NCBI RefSeq assembly: GCF_000227115.2
Contig: NC_016486.1
Location: 372,001 to 436,000, forward strand
DNA from: Naumovozyma dairenensis CBS 421
Lineage: Eukaryota > Ascomycota > Saccharomycetes > Saccharomycetales > Saccharomycetaceae
Reading direction: 5' to 3'
DNA length: 64,000 bases
Numbering within the stretch: position 1 is the stretch's first letter; each line of letters starts with the position of its first letter. Under the pieces are notes generated by a model, which was given only the letters and a program-made list of their open reading frames with translations, did no database searches and was not told the origin of the DNA. Below are positions 1 to 10,178 of the stretch, piece by piece. The position numbers and the translations under genes are program-made.

Positions 1-960
1 GGTGGGTAAGTTTGGCAATGATCAATTACATATATTCTTTAAGAGTAAAGGTATTCAACATCAACTTACTATACCACATCAAAGTTTCCAAAATGGAGGG
101 GCTGAACGGACACATCGTTCCATACAAGAAAAAAGCTCCTTGCCTATTGCTTGGTGGTCGAGTCCCTCCTTCATTATGGAGATAGGCTGTTCCTACAACA
201 GTTTATCTTTTAAACAGAGTATCATCCGAAGCCGTAAGTTCAAGATTCGTTATTGTCTCTGGTTTGATCTAAACAATCTCCAAATTTGGTATTAAACATT
301 TGAAAACTTTCGGATGTGCTGCTTATACTACCTTACCTCAGACATTGAGAGATGATAAGTTTGCACCAACTTCGATTAGTGGTGTCATGGTAGGTTACGA
401 CTCCGATCACCGAGGTTATAGGATTTTCCACCCTCCATCCAGAAAAGTCTTTGTCTGTAGTCAAGTTAAATTTGATGAATCCATTTTCCCATTAGAACAG
501 ACAAAATCAGTTGAGTTATCTCATAATTTTGCCACTTCCACCATTTCAGGAGTACCACGTTATCCTCAATCTGGTAGCTCTATATTTGCTCCCAGAAGTA
601 TGAACTTTCCCAAACCATCTATCCCCGCAACAGACGTTAGTTCTGTTGATATTACTGGTAATCTCTCATTATCGTCAACTGGTACTAACGACAACGCCCG
701 TCATTCTTTATCAAAACCAAATTGTGACGTTATCTAATCAGGTTGGTAGAGTATCAACTGAATTGCGTATGAGAGAACAAACCATTAGCCGTGTTCGCCC
801 ACATAAAAAGGTTGGGAATCATCGAGTACAAACAACTCACAAAAGCTTAACCAACCATAGCAGCACTTTGAAAGACAATGCTATTCCTCATGCCCATGTG
901 ACCAAAAGATGCCAACTTCCAGCATGCGTATTATCATACCATATCAACTCAAAGTTTTAG
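1..960 (+). pseudogene. Broken Ty1/copia-type integrase/pol fragment
   Basis: The forward frame from the window start reads as the end of a copia integrase catalytic core, with a stretch like FFKSKGIQHQL followed by QNGGAERTHRSIQEK. After about nt 130 the related reading continues in another frame (LLLGGRVPPSLWR, then VYLLNRVSSEAVS), interrupted by a TAG at 183-185. From about nt 290 a third open stretch gives the usual post-integrase copia segment (LKTFGCAAYTTLP, then VMVGYDSDHRGYRIF and QVKFDES) and stops at 737. From 738 to 960 only weak similarity of style remains. Because frameshifts and a stop separate recognisable parts, this is a dead copy. The 5' part lies outside the window. Assignment to Ty1/copia rests on motif recognition by eye; the exact Ty family is unknown. 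Confidence 0.85.
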
Positions 961-2848
961 TTATAGGTGCATAGTTAATCAACAAACACTTTTAAACACA
1001 CATCTTTTCTCGAGACGAAGCGCGCCGTAAGTAAGATGAATAGTAGTGGTGTACGGAGTTCAATTAGCCGTAACGACTGACCGTTTGGCTTACACCAGAT
1101 AGACTATTAAGCTAGGTCTAACATATTCCACCATCGATATAAATATAAATAGACCCTAACTCAAGGTGTCTATTGCCGTTTGTCCTGTTATTATTTTTAT
1201 ATTATTATTTTTTATCTATATTTTGTTTTATCATTTACCCTTAGGAAACCGATATCTTTTTCACAAATCAAAAAGTAGATATGTAGGGTTGATTTACTTG
1301 CTCTAAACCATACCTAAATTAACAGCCTTAAGGATGGGGCAGTAGAAGCTGAATACTAGTTATATGCTAATCAAGTATAAAGAGGGTCCTAATAAAGTGC
1401 CTTACTAGCATAATGCGACAATAGCTTTACCCGCATATGCGACACACCGAGCTTGACGATCCTTTCAAGAACTTCTAATAAGAACTTTGCAGCTGAAGCT
1501 ACTTCAGAGAACGTTACCAATCTTAGAATCCTCTAGGTATTCACCATATCACATTATTACCCTTGCTGCTTATTATATAACCGAACATATAATAGTAGAC
1601 TTATATATTTTATACCTCGAATAGGTTTCCATCGAGAAACCATGGAAACTGTTAATGTTTCCAAACGTATATAAAGGACAGATCTTGAACGTTTGACAAT
1701 AGCTTCATGTACAATAGTTAGATATAGTTTTTAATAGAATTAAAAAGAAACAAGGATAACTCCACATTAAACAAAGGTAGTGACGTGGACTTTGAAGATT
1801 AGACTTTACTACCCGTTGATGATGTCGCGAATATTAGATATCCGTGGTAGAGGTCGTGGATGGTATATCGTCAGATCAAAGAGGATTCATAGCCTGTGTT
1901 TAGTTAGACTAACAAGGAGTAGGATCGAGATCTTCAGTACGGCGTTATCCTATTAGATAGTGTAACCGCTCGGAACCATCCAATTTTTGATATCGTGTGT
2001 TGTTCGTATTGTAAAATTCCATCTTGAATGTAAATAAGCTTTATATGAGTTTATTTTAATTATGATTAATATTCTCTGATAATATAAGTAATAGAGTCCG
2101 TTCTTCTTGAAAATAAATAAAAATATAAAGTATAATAAATATAAAATATAAAATATAAAAAATATAAAATATAAAAAATATAACAACGGGAAAATCAGGA
2201 ATTGAAACTTCGAGTTATTGGTCTATTTTACCTTCCTGATGGCAGGATAGAAAACATGAGAATATTTTTCGTTGACAGACATGTCAACTCAATGTTAGTC
2301 GCGTCACGTCGGTGCCTGTGGTTCTTCGCGTCTTTACCATATTTGATAATCTTTTCCTGTCATATTAGAAAACATTATACCAAGCTTGGTATCTAAACTT
2401 TCATCGTAAGATATTAATAATTCCATCTAGCAAGAATATCATTCCAGCATTTACCAGGTTCGATAATCATTTCGCGTCATATTAGAGGACATTGTACCAA
2501 ACTTGATATCTACACAGTTACCATAGGATATTAATAGTAACACTTACTACAAGTATCGTTCCAGCAATTCAAACCTTTCAAACAACAACAATCAAGATAT
2601 TCACAACAATTTGTCTGGGGACGTAGTCATATCTGATGATTGTCCCCAAGGCAGTCATATCTGATGATATTCTCAAGGCCTTTAATACAAAACTTTGGTA
2701 TTGTGAAATCACTACTTTAGGTCAAACTCGATTAACCCGCTATCCGATATCAATAACCGGATTTCCCCTACCATTGCATCTCGGTATACGAGTGCCGCAT
2801 CCGATATAGAATAACTAACTTGAAACATGAACTAACTTGAACTAACTT
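961..2848. other. Gene-free, retroelement-derived AT-rich stretch
   Basis: I see no convincing gene here. The sequence lies between a copia relic and Ty3-like fragments and is probably decayed LTR or leader DNA. It holds an A/T-rich low-complexity patch (about 2110-2185, TATAAAATATAAA-type units), a diverged 117-bp tandem repeat (2334-2566), and two closely spaced copies of GTCATATCTGATGAT between 2625 and 2670. I could not delimit LTR ends or a primer-binding site. Confidence 0.5.
2334..2566. repeat. Diverged tandem repeat, two units of about 117 bp
   Basis: Unit 1 (2334-2450) and unit 2 (2451-2566) align head to tail. Shared blocks in the same order are TTACCA, GATAATC, GTCATATTAGA, ACATT-TACCAA, TTG-TATCTA, GATATTAATA and TTCCAGCA. 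The units differ at roughly a quarter of positions by eye, so the duplication is old. It could be part of a retroelement leader or LTR. Confidence 0.75.
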
Positions 2849-2868
2849 NNNNNNNNNNNNNNNNNNNN
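2849..2868. other. Assembly gap of exactly 20 N
   Basis: A run of exactly 20 N joins two contigs. A second 20-N run exists at 43462-43481. A fixed size of 20 suggests a placeholder for a gap of unknown or negative length rather than a measured distance. Confidence 0.95.
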
Positions 2869-3341
2869 AACGGTCGCTATAACAACAGCTACGACAAGGC
2901 GCACACCAGACCTCGCACTAATGCTAACTACCCAAAGTCTAACAACTCTAATCCAAGATATCAACCTTCTGGTGAAATCTCGAGAAACGAATGCATTCAG
3001 AGACACTTATGTTTCAGATGCAAGAGAGGTGGTCACTCGGCTAGAGATTGTCGTGCCCCTCAGGCGAGCAATCCCTAAATCCCAACGCCCCACCGTCCAT
3101 AATCCGGTTACATTATGTCCACCTACAAAAAATATTACGGTCCACAATCCCGTTACATTGTGTCCAATAGTCCAAACTGCTAATCCAAAAATAGGTTCCA
3201 CACTCACCAAAACACTAAATTGTAATGGAGAACCCTGCAAGGTACTGTTCGATACCGGGTCTCCGACGTCATTGATAAGAACTGACGTTGCCAAAAAATT
3301 AAAGTTAAAATTAGCCGCTGCACCACCCTTTGAATTCAGAG
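2869..3341 (+). mobile_element. Ty3/gypsy-like gag-pol fragment, copy 1
   Basis: One frame carries the end of Gag with a retroviral-type zinc knuckle (CFRCKRGGHSARDC, CX2CX4HX4C) and stops at a TAA shortly after, near 3078. The +1 frame is open across this stop and continues into an aspartic protease start with the active-site motif LFDTGSPTSLI. This is the Ty3/gypsy arrangement of gag followed by protease in the +1 frame. GCG AGC (3064-3069) just before the gag stop resembles the Ty3 shift site. The element is cut at both sides by N gaps. The first 320 bases recur almost unchanged at 4285-4604. Confidence 0.8.
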
Positions 3342-4149
3342 NNNNNNNNNNNNNNNNNNNNNNNNNNNNNNNNNNNNNNNNNNNNNNNNNNNNNNNNNNN
3401 NNNNNNNNNNNNNNNNNNNNNNNNNNNNNNNNNNNNNNNNNNNNNNNNNNNNNNNNNNNNNNNNNNNNNNNNNNNNNNNNNNNNNNNNNNNNNNNNNNNN
3501 NNNNNNNNNNNNNNNNNNNNNNNNNNNNNNNNNNNNNNNNNNNNNNNNNNNNNNNNNNNNNNNNNNNNNNNNNNNNNNNNNNNNNNNNNNNNNNNNNNNN
3601 NNNNNNNNNNNNNNNNNNNNNNNNNNNNNNNNNNNNNNNNNNNNNNNNNNNNNNNNNNNNNNNNNNNNNNNNNNNNNNNNNNNNNNNNNNNNNNNNNNNN
3701 NNNNNNNNNNNNNNNNNNNNNNNNNNNNNNNNNNNNNNNNNNNNNNNNNNNNNNNNNNNNNNNNNNNNNNNNNNNNNNNNNNNNNNNNNNNNNNNNNNNN
3801 NNNNNNNNNNNNNNNNNNNNNNNNNNNNNNNNNNNNNNNNNNNNNNNNNNNNNNNNNNNNNNNNNNNNNNNNNNNNNNNNNNNNNNNNNNNNNNNNNNNN
3901 NNNNNNNNNNNNNNNNNNNNNNNNNNNNNNNNNNNNNNNNNNNNNNNNNNNNNNNNNNNNNNNNNNNNNNNNNNNNNNNNNNNNNNNNNNNNNNNNNNNN
4001 NNNNNNNNNNNNNNNNNNNNNNNNNNNNNNNNNNNNNNNNNNNNNNNNNNNNNNNNNNNNNNNNNNNNNNNNNNNNNNNNNNNNNNNNNNNNNNNNNNNN
4101 NNNNNNNNNNNNNNNNNNNNNNNNNNNNNNNNNNNNNNNNNNNNNNNNN
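3342..4149. other. Assembly gap, 808 N
   Basis: There is no sequence here. The flanks are both Ty3-like, so the gap probably hides retroelement DNA. Confidence 0.95.
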
Positions 4150-4604
4150 TTAACGGCCAACTACACTAATTACGTTGATGCTGATGGTGACATTACGATG
4201 GCACCTGTCCTTTCTCCTACTTACGGTTATTCGGTCTCCGCTGTTTACCCTCGCGGTAACTCTTTCCCCAACAGGAATAGAAGCAACGGTCGCTATAACA
4301 ACAGCTACGACAAGGCGCACACCAGACCTCGCACTAATGCTAACTACCCAAAGTCTAACAACTCTAATCCAAGATATCAACCTTCTGGTGAAATCTCGAG
4401 AAACGAATGCATTCAGAGACACTTATGTTTCAGATGCAAGAGAGGTGGTCACTCGGCTAGAGATTGTCGTGCCCCTCAGGCGAGCAATCCCTAAATCCCA
4501 ACGCCCCACCGTCCATAATCCGGTTACATTATGTCCACCTACAAAAATATTACGGTCCACAATCCCGTTACATTGTGTCCAATAGTCCAAACTGCTAATC
4601 CAAA
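4150..4604 (+). mobile_element. Ty3/gypsy-like gag-pol fragment, copy 2
   Basis: This piece repeats 2869-3189 nearly base for base from 4285 on and extends it upstream by 135 bases of gag. The gag frame runs from the gap to the TAA after the zinc knuckle (stop at 4492-4494). The +1 frame contains the start of pol but terminates at 4585, because one A is missing from a homopolymer (five A near 4543-4547, against six in copy 1). That single difference is either a real inactivating deletion or a sequencing error. The element could be a second insertion or the same insertion placed twice during scaffolding. Confidence 0.75.
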
Positions 4605-5422
4605 NNNNNNNNNNNNNNNNNNNNNNNNNNNNNNNNNNNNNNNNNNNNNNNNNNNNNNNNNNNNNNNNNNNNNNNNNNNNNNNNNNNNNNNNNNNNNNNN
4701 NNNNNNNNNNNNNNNNNNNNNNNNNNNNNNNNNNNNNNNNNNNNNNNNNNNNNNNNNNNNNNNNNNNNNNNNNNNNNNNNNNNNNNNNNNNNNNNNNNNN
4801 NNNNNNNNNNNNNNNNNNNNNNNNNNNNNNNNNNNNNNNNNNNNNNNNNNNNNNNNNNNNNNNNNNNNNNNNNNNNNNNNNNNNNNNNNNNNNNNNNNNN
4901 NNNNNNNNNNNNNNNNNNNNNNNNNNNNNNNNNNNNNNNNNNNNNNNNNNNNNNNNNNNNNNNNNNNNNNNNNNNNNNNNNNNNNNNNNNNNNNNNNNNN
5001 NNNNNNNNNNNNNNNNNNNNNNNNNNNNNNNNNNNNNNNNNNNNNNNNNNNNNNNNNNNNNNNNNNNNNNNNNNNNNNNNNNNNNNNNNNNNNNNNNNNN
5101 NNNNNNNNNNNNNNNNNNNNNNNNNNNNNNNNNNNNNNNNNNNNNNNNNNNNNNNNNNNNNNNNNNNNNNNNNNNNNNNNNNNNNNNNNNNNNNNNNNNN
5201 NNNNNNNNNNNNNNNNNNNNNNNNNNNNNNNNNNNNNNNNNNNNNNNNNNNNNNNNNNNNNNNNNNNNNNNNNNNNNNNNNNNNNNNNNNNNNNNNNNNN
5301 NNNNNNNNNNNNNNNNNNNNNNNNNNNNNNNNNNNNNNNNNNNNNNNNNNNNNNNNNNNNNNNNNNNNNNNNNNNNNNNNNNNNNNNNNNNNNNNNNNNN
5401 NNNNNNNNNNNNNNNNNNNNNN
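4605..5422. other. Assembly gap, 818 N
   Basis: There is no sequence here. The gap separates the Ty3-like fragment from the EGH1 promoter, of which only 66 bases are visible (5423-5488). Confidence 0.95.
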
Positions 5423-5488
5423 AGTTATCGTTACTGTAGCTCCCGCCACGAAGAATACTTTAACGATCGATAGAAGGGTTCAAACTGA

Positions 5489-7714
5489 ATGCCAGAAAAA
5501 GTTCTTATATCACCCAGTGGTGAGTTCTGTGACGAGAATGGAAATGTGGTTCTGTTGAGGGGTGTTAATTTGGATCCATCCGTAAAGTATCCAGCTTCTC
5601 CATTACAATCTACTCATTATCCAATTGTTGATAGCACGTTCTTCGAGAAAGCATTAGATGTTAGTTTCCTTAACCATCCTATGCCATTGGAAGAAGTAGA
5701 ATTACATATCAACAAAATCAAATCTCTTGGTTACAATACTATCAGGTTCCCATTTACCTGGGAAAGTATAGAACACGAAGGGCCAGGGCAATATGATTTC
5801 CAGTATATGGATTACGTCATCAAATTTCTCAAGAAAATTAATGAAATTGGTGGTATATATGTATACTTAGACCCTCATCAAGACGTTTGGTCCCGTTTCT
5901 GTGGGGGGTCAGGTGCTCCAATATGGACTCTTTATTGTGCGGGGTTCCAACCAGCCAGATTCAGAAATACGGAAGCTGCCATACTTCATAACTATTTTAT
6001 CAACAATCGAGACATCAACCAACCTAACGAACAATATCCAAAAATGCTGTGGCCAACGAATTATTACCGGTTGGCATGCCAAACTATGTTCACACTATTC
6101 TTTGGAGGAAAAATGTTTGCACCCCGTTGTTTGATTAATGGTGTTAATATTCAAGATTATCTTCAAGATTGTTTTGGCAATGCAGTTATGACGTTTTATA
6201 CAAGGATTAGATCAGTTGCACCTGAGTTATTTGAAAATAACTGTATCATCGGCCTAGAGTCATTGAATGAACCCAATTGTGGTTATATAGGAACTCCCGA
6301 CTATCTACTCTTACAAAAAGATCGTAAGCTAAAATTAGGAACAACACCTACGGCATTCCAAAGTTTCCTCTTAGGGGAAGGGATTGATACCACCGTGGAT
6401 ACATATACAATATCAATGTTCGGACCCTCAAAATCTGGATCCAAGGTAATTTCCTGCAAGGGGGACAATGCTTGGTTGAACAAAGAAGAAAGAGATGTAA
6501 TGGATAAAAAGTTTGGCTGGGTTCGGAATCAAGAATGGTTACCTGGTCGATGCATATGGCGCCAGCATGGGGTTTGGGACCTTTCCTCAGAGGGAGCGCT
6601 CCTTATCAAACCAGATTATTTCAGCAAAAATGATGTAACAAATGAAAATATCGACGATCATTACTTTATTAATAACCATTTTGTGGAATATTATGAAAAC
6701 TTACACTCAAGGTTTAGAGAAATCGATAAGGAGGCACTTTTATTTCTTCAACCGCCTGTTTTTAAAGAACCACCTAAAATTAAAGACACATCTTTGATTG
6801 ATAATAGGACGGTATGCGCATGCCACTTTTATGATGGCCTATCTCTGATGTTCAAAACTTGGAATAAGTATTTCAATGTCAATACCTTTGGAATTGTTCG
6901 GAAAAAATATTCGAACCCAATTTTTAGCTTAGTATTAGGAGAAGGCAATATCCGTAAGTGTTTCGAAAGCCAATTAAAAGAGATGAAAGATGAAGTCAAA
7001 TTCCTACTGGGTGATGGTGTTCCAGCTTTTTTTACAGAGATTGGTATGCCATTTGATATGGAAGACAAAGCAGCATATACCTCGAATGATTATAGCTTAC
7101 AGAGAGCAGCAATGGATAGCCTTGGTTACGCATTGGAAAAGAACCATTTCTCTTTCAGTTTATGGTGCTATTCTACCGAAAATTCTCATATGTGGGGTGA
7201 AGGATGGAATAACGAAGATTTTTCAATTTGGTCACGGGATGATTTGTCAAGTATCGGGAAGAATATTAATAGGTCGCAAGGTAAAATTATAACCCATGAA
7301 TATATTAAGATAGAACCCACTAGTTTGGTCGATAGAGGACTGTTGGAAAGTGATTCAATTGATCTAGATGGTTTTAGAGCCACGGAATCCCTTTTAAGAC
7401 CCTTTCCAATTAAAATTCATGGACATTTCCAATCAGCTGAATTTCAGTTAGAGAATTTAACGTATACACTTCGAATATTTGGTAGGAAGACCTCGGATAC
7501 CTCAAAAAGTGCGACATACATTTTCTTGCCAGCTTACCACTTTCCATTAAAGTCTTTGCTAGTCACAAGTTCATCAGGTTCATTTTCTTACGACCCAAAG
7601 TATCAGGTTCTTACATGGGTTCATAATGCAGGTGATGGGTATATATTTATTCAAGCAGCCAAGAGACGGCCTGCTACCCATAATGATACAGATTCTGGTT
7701 GTATCATGTGCTAA
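5489..7714 (+). CDS. EGH1: Steryl-beta-glucosidase, Egh1 homologue
   Basis: This 741-residue glycoside hydrolase family 5 protein resembles yeast Egh1 (YIR007W, 764 residues), which removes glucose from ergosteryl-beta-glucoside. The N-terminus (LRGVNLDPSVKYPASP) is the family start. The expected acid/base glutamate lies in NEP at residues 260-262 (E261), and the nucleophile is probably E517 in TEIGMP. The ATG at 5489 opens the conserved N-terminus and there is no signal peptide. The protein ends in Cys-Ile-Met-Cys, a CaaX-like tail. It converges on PRI1 with 79 bp between stop codons, exactly as YIR007W and YIR008C do in S. cerevisiae, which supports orthology. The promoter is mostly hidden in the upstream N gap. 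Confidence 0.93.
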   Translation: MPEKVLISPSGEFCDENGNVVLLRGVNLDPSVKYPASPLQSTHYPIVDSTFFEKALDVSFLNHPMPLEEVELHINKIKSLGYNTIRFPFTWESIEHEGPGQYDFQYMDYVIKFLKKINEIGGIYVYLDPHQDVWSRFCGGSGAPIWTLYCAGFQPARFRNTEAAILHNYFINNRDINQPNEQYPKMLWPTNYYRLACQTMFTLFFGGKMFAPRCLINGVNIQDYLQDCFGNAVMTFYTRIRSVAPELFENNCIIGLESLNEPNCGYIGTPDYLLLQKDRKLKLGTTPTAFQSFLLGEGIDTTVDTYTISMFGPSKSGSKVISCKGDNAWLNKEERDVMDKKFGWVRNQEWLPGRCIWRQHGVWDLSSEGALLIKPDYFSKNDVTNENIDDHYFINNHFVEYYENLHSRFREIDKEALLFLQPPVFKEPPKIKDTSLIDNRTVCACHFYDGLSLMFKTWNKYFNVNTFGIVRKKYSNPIFSLVLGEGNIRKCFESQLKEMKDEVKFLLGDGVPAFFTEIGMPFDMEDKAAYTSNDYSLQRAAMDSLGYALEKNHFSFSLWCYSTENSHMWGEGWNNEDFSIWSRDDLSSIGKNINRSQGKIITHEYIKIEPTSLVDRGLLESDSIDLDGFRATESLLRPFPIKIHGHFQSAEFQLENLTYTLRIFGRKTSDTSKSATYIFLPAYHFPLKSLLVTSSSGSFSYDPKYQVLTWVHNAGDGYIFIQAAKRRPATHNDTDSGCIMC

Positions 7715-7793
7715 CTAAACATAGTCTATATAAACTTTCTTTTAATATATAGATATATATCGTCATGCCTAACTACATATGAACTATGAAGAA

Positions 7794-9038
7794 TTATGAT
7801 TCTCGGTTTTCATTTTCTAGGGAATCATGCCCTCTCTTTACGTTTTCGACTTCATGATTTATTACTGAATTTACAAAAATTTGAAATTTTTCAATAAAGG
7901 GCTGCAAAGTGGTTTTTTCACTGTTGTGATCTTTTTCAATTTCATTTTGTAAATCAATTAGTTTCGGTGCACATTCCGGTGTAAAAGTATCATCGATTGG
8001 CACACATACGTTTCCTGTAGCGGGATGGATGCAGAATGGCGCCTTCAGCAAATGAATTGTTTGTTTAGTGACTTCTACATCTAACTTTGGATACAAGGCG
8101 GCTATGACAAGGTCCTCCTTACATTCACGTAGTCTATTGATTACATCTTGTTTTTTTGAAGCTTTCAAATCTTTAGATGCAATAATATCAATATCATTCC
8201 ATTTTTCTGTGCTAGACCTATTGGGATTTTCTTTCCAGTATCTCTTTAAGTTTTCAATAAGTTGTTTATCATATAAGCCTGGTAGAAGTGTGTCTAGTGC
8301 ATGCTCATCATTTTGCCATGGGTTTTGTTCTTTCAGAATTATATCAACGAAGTAGGGTTTTAATTGGTCCAAAGATCGAGATAGATGGGGATGATAAGGT
8401 CTCTTGAGCGCCAGCCTTTTACTTGCAGTCCTATCTCTTACAACATTTAAATATTCTAAAACATTTCTTCTTTGAAGATCATTGAGAATTCTAGCCCGCT
8501 TATCGCTGACCCAACAATGGGCACCACGCCTCCCTGAAAACACCCAGATGAAATCCTCATACCCGAAATCTTCCATCAAGGAGGTGTTGATCACACTCAT
8601 AGCTAATGAGATGAATTTCCAACATTTTTCACAGACTTGCGCACCTGAACAACATGTTCTGAAGGTGTCGTAATCATCCATATCAATATCAAAAATAAGC
8701 TCTTTCTCTAAAGGCTGCATTTCACTTTTCAATAATGAATCACGCTCCTTAGGAGGTCTATTGTAGATAGCACCAATTTCAAATCTATCTGGATTACCCT
8801 TTTCAATCTGATTTTTGAATTCCTGGATAGTACTAAAGGAATTATATCTCTTATACGCACCCGATCTAAAAGCCATTGCAAATTCTCTATTAACAATATC
8901 TCTATTAGGTGTTAAAGAATGGTTTAACCAATTAAATATAAGTTTGAATGGGTATAGATGGGTATAGTAGTACTCCATATCAGATGAGCTAGGACCTGTA
9001 GTTTGAACAGTGGGCGTAACTGACTTGTTGTCATCCAT
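7794..9038 (-). CDS. PRI1: DNA primase small (catalytic) subunit
   Basis: The 414-residue protein matches Pri1 (YIR008C, 409 residues), which makes the RNA primers of DNA polymerase alpha-primase. Catalytic acidic residues sit in FDIDMDDYD (residues 116-124). A zinc-binding cluster follows (C129, C130, C136, C139), and then the SGRRGAHCW motif at 168-176 typical of eukaryotic primases. Length and start agree with the family. An ACGCGT box about 195 bp upstream points to MBF-driven G1/S expression, as is known for DNA synthesis genes. Confidence 0.97.
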   Translation of the reverse strand: MDDNKSVTPTVQTTGPSSSDMEYYYTHLYPFKLIFNWLNHSLTPNRDIVNREFAMAFRSGAYKRYNSFSTIQEFKNQIEKGNPDRFEIGAIYNRPPKERDSLLKSEMQPLEKELIFDIDMDDYDTFRTCCSGAQVCEKCWKFISLAMSVINTSLMEDFGYEDFIWVFSGRRGAHCWVSDKRARILNDLQRRNVLEYLNVVRDRTASKRLALKRPYHPHLSRSLDQLKPYFVDIILKEQNPWQNDEHALDTLLPGLYDKQLIENLKRYWKENPNRSSTEKWNDIDIIASKDLKASKKQDVINRLRECKEDLVIAALYPKLDVEVTKQTIHLLKAPFCIHPATGNVCVPIDDTFTPECAPKLIDLQNEIEKDHNSEKTTLQPFIEKFQIFVNSVINHEVENVKRGHDSLENENRES

Positions 9039-9227
9039 TGCTGACTATCACTTAAGTAAAATGTATATTCTAGGACTATTGGAGCCTTTTTAGTACCAAA
9101 AGAATAACAGGACCGTTTAGTTGACTACAAATTAAAACTGTCATTCATAACATGCTCTAGACCATTTCAAAGGTGTATTCTGGAGAAATTCCTAGTTCTA
9201 ACAAATTTTTCGAAAAAAAGAGGAAAA

Positions 9228-9252
9228 CAGACGCGTTAATTTCCCGCGTCTG
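9228..9252. promoter_or_regulatory. MCB (MBF) element arranged as an inverted repeat
   Basis: ACGCGT lies at 9231-9236 and CCGCGTC at 9244-9250. They are embedded in an exact 8-bp inverted repeat, CAGACGCG (9228-9235) and CGCGTCTG (9245-9252), with a 9-base spacer. The position is about 190-215 bp upstream of PRI1. ACGCGT is the known Mbp1-Swi6 site of G1/S genes. Confidence 0.8.
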
Positions 9253-10178
9253 ATATTAACATCAAATCGTGAAAACTAGATAGCCTAGTCTAGGCCATAC
9301 GAATATTAAAAACGATGAAAGTGGAACTCTGGATATATAAACAATGTAAAACCTATTGTCTGAACACACATATTTCCAAATCTCTCACAAAAATATGTGT
9401 CATTGTCACTCTAGTCATATGTTCAGCTGCTTAGAGAATTAGGGTCCAGCAGAGAGAGCAAAAATGGAATATTAAAACTTCAAGGGTACCTCAGTTAAAG
9501 GGTGTGCTCAAGTTATAGTTTATTATTTTTCTAAACTATAGTAATTATCCTTCTCTAAGCCAATTGTATTATGGCGTATTGTAATGAGACAAGACGGAAA
9601 GGACAAACGTGGGAATAAACGTATAGTGTTGAAGATGTTCAACATCTTTGGCAGACCATACTTTAGGAACAATACAGCTATGTAGAGCATTTTGTTATAG
9701 TTGCTTGTCAATATGTAACAATCAGGGGTAAGCCTCAAACTTCTAGGTGCCGGTAATAAAGGGGCGGGACTGTGTAGTTTTACGTAACATAGTAAACATC
9801 TGTACGTAATTAAGGATTACGCAGGAACCGAGAGGAACCTGCTAATTCCTAAATGAAATTATTTATTAGATAAGTTGTATGCAAATATATTCCCCTATAT
9901 GTCATCTAAGAAACTTTCCACAGTAAAGATTATTCTACTTCCTACGGTTGATTACCCGCCGCGGCGTTATGTTGCCATATCAACGGCAGTAACGCTCATC
10001 AGCAACGATACAAATATATAGATGTCTTTCAACTACAAAAGCACGATGACGATATATATGTGGCAAACACAGCGCAAAATTTATGGCTCTCATGGTTCAC
10101 CAAATTAAGAGCTTTAAAGGTGATATTGCTAGAGCCGTTTTTGAATCCTATTAATACCGGTTACCTATTACGAAAAAA
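9253..10178. other. Divergent intergenic region PRI1-ARO80
   Basis: Apart from the MCB element next to PRI1, I see no gene or RNA here. A GC-rich patch (CCCGCCGCGG, about 9956-9965) lies some 215 bp before ARO80. It could be a zinc-cluster factor site, but I cannot assign it. Confidence 0.5.
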
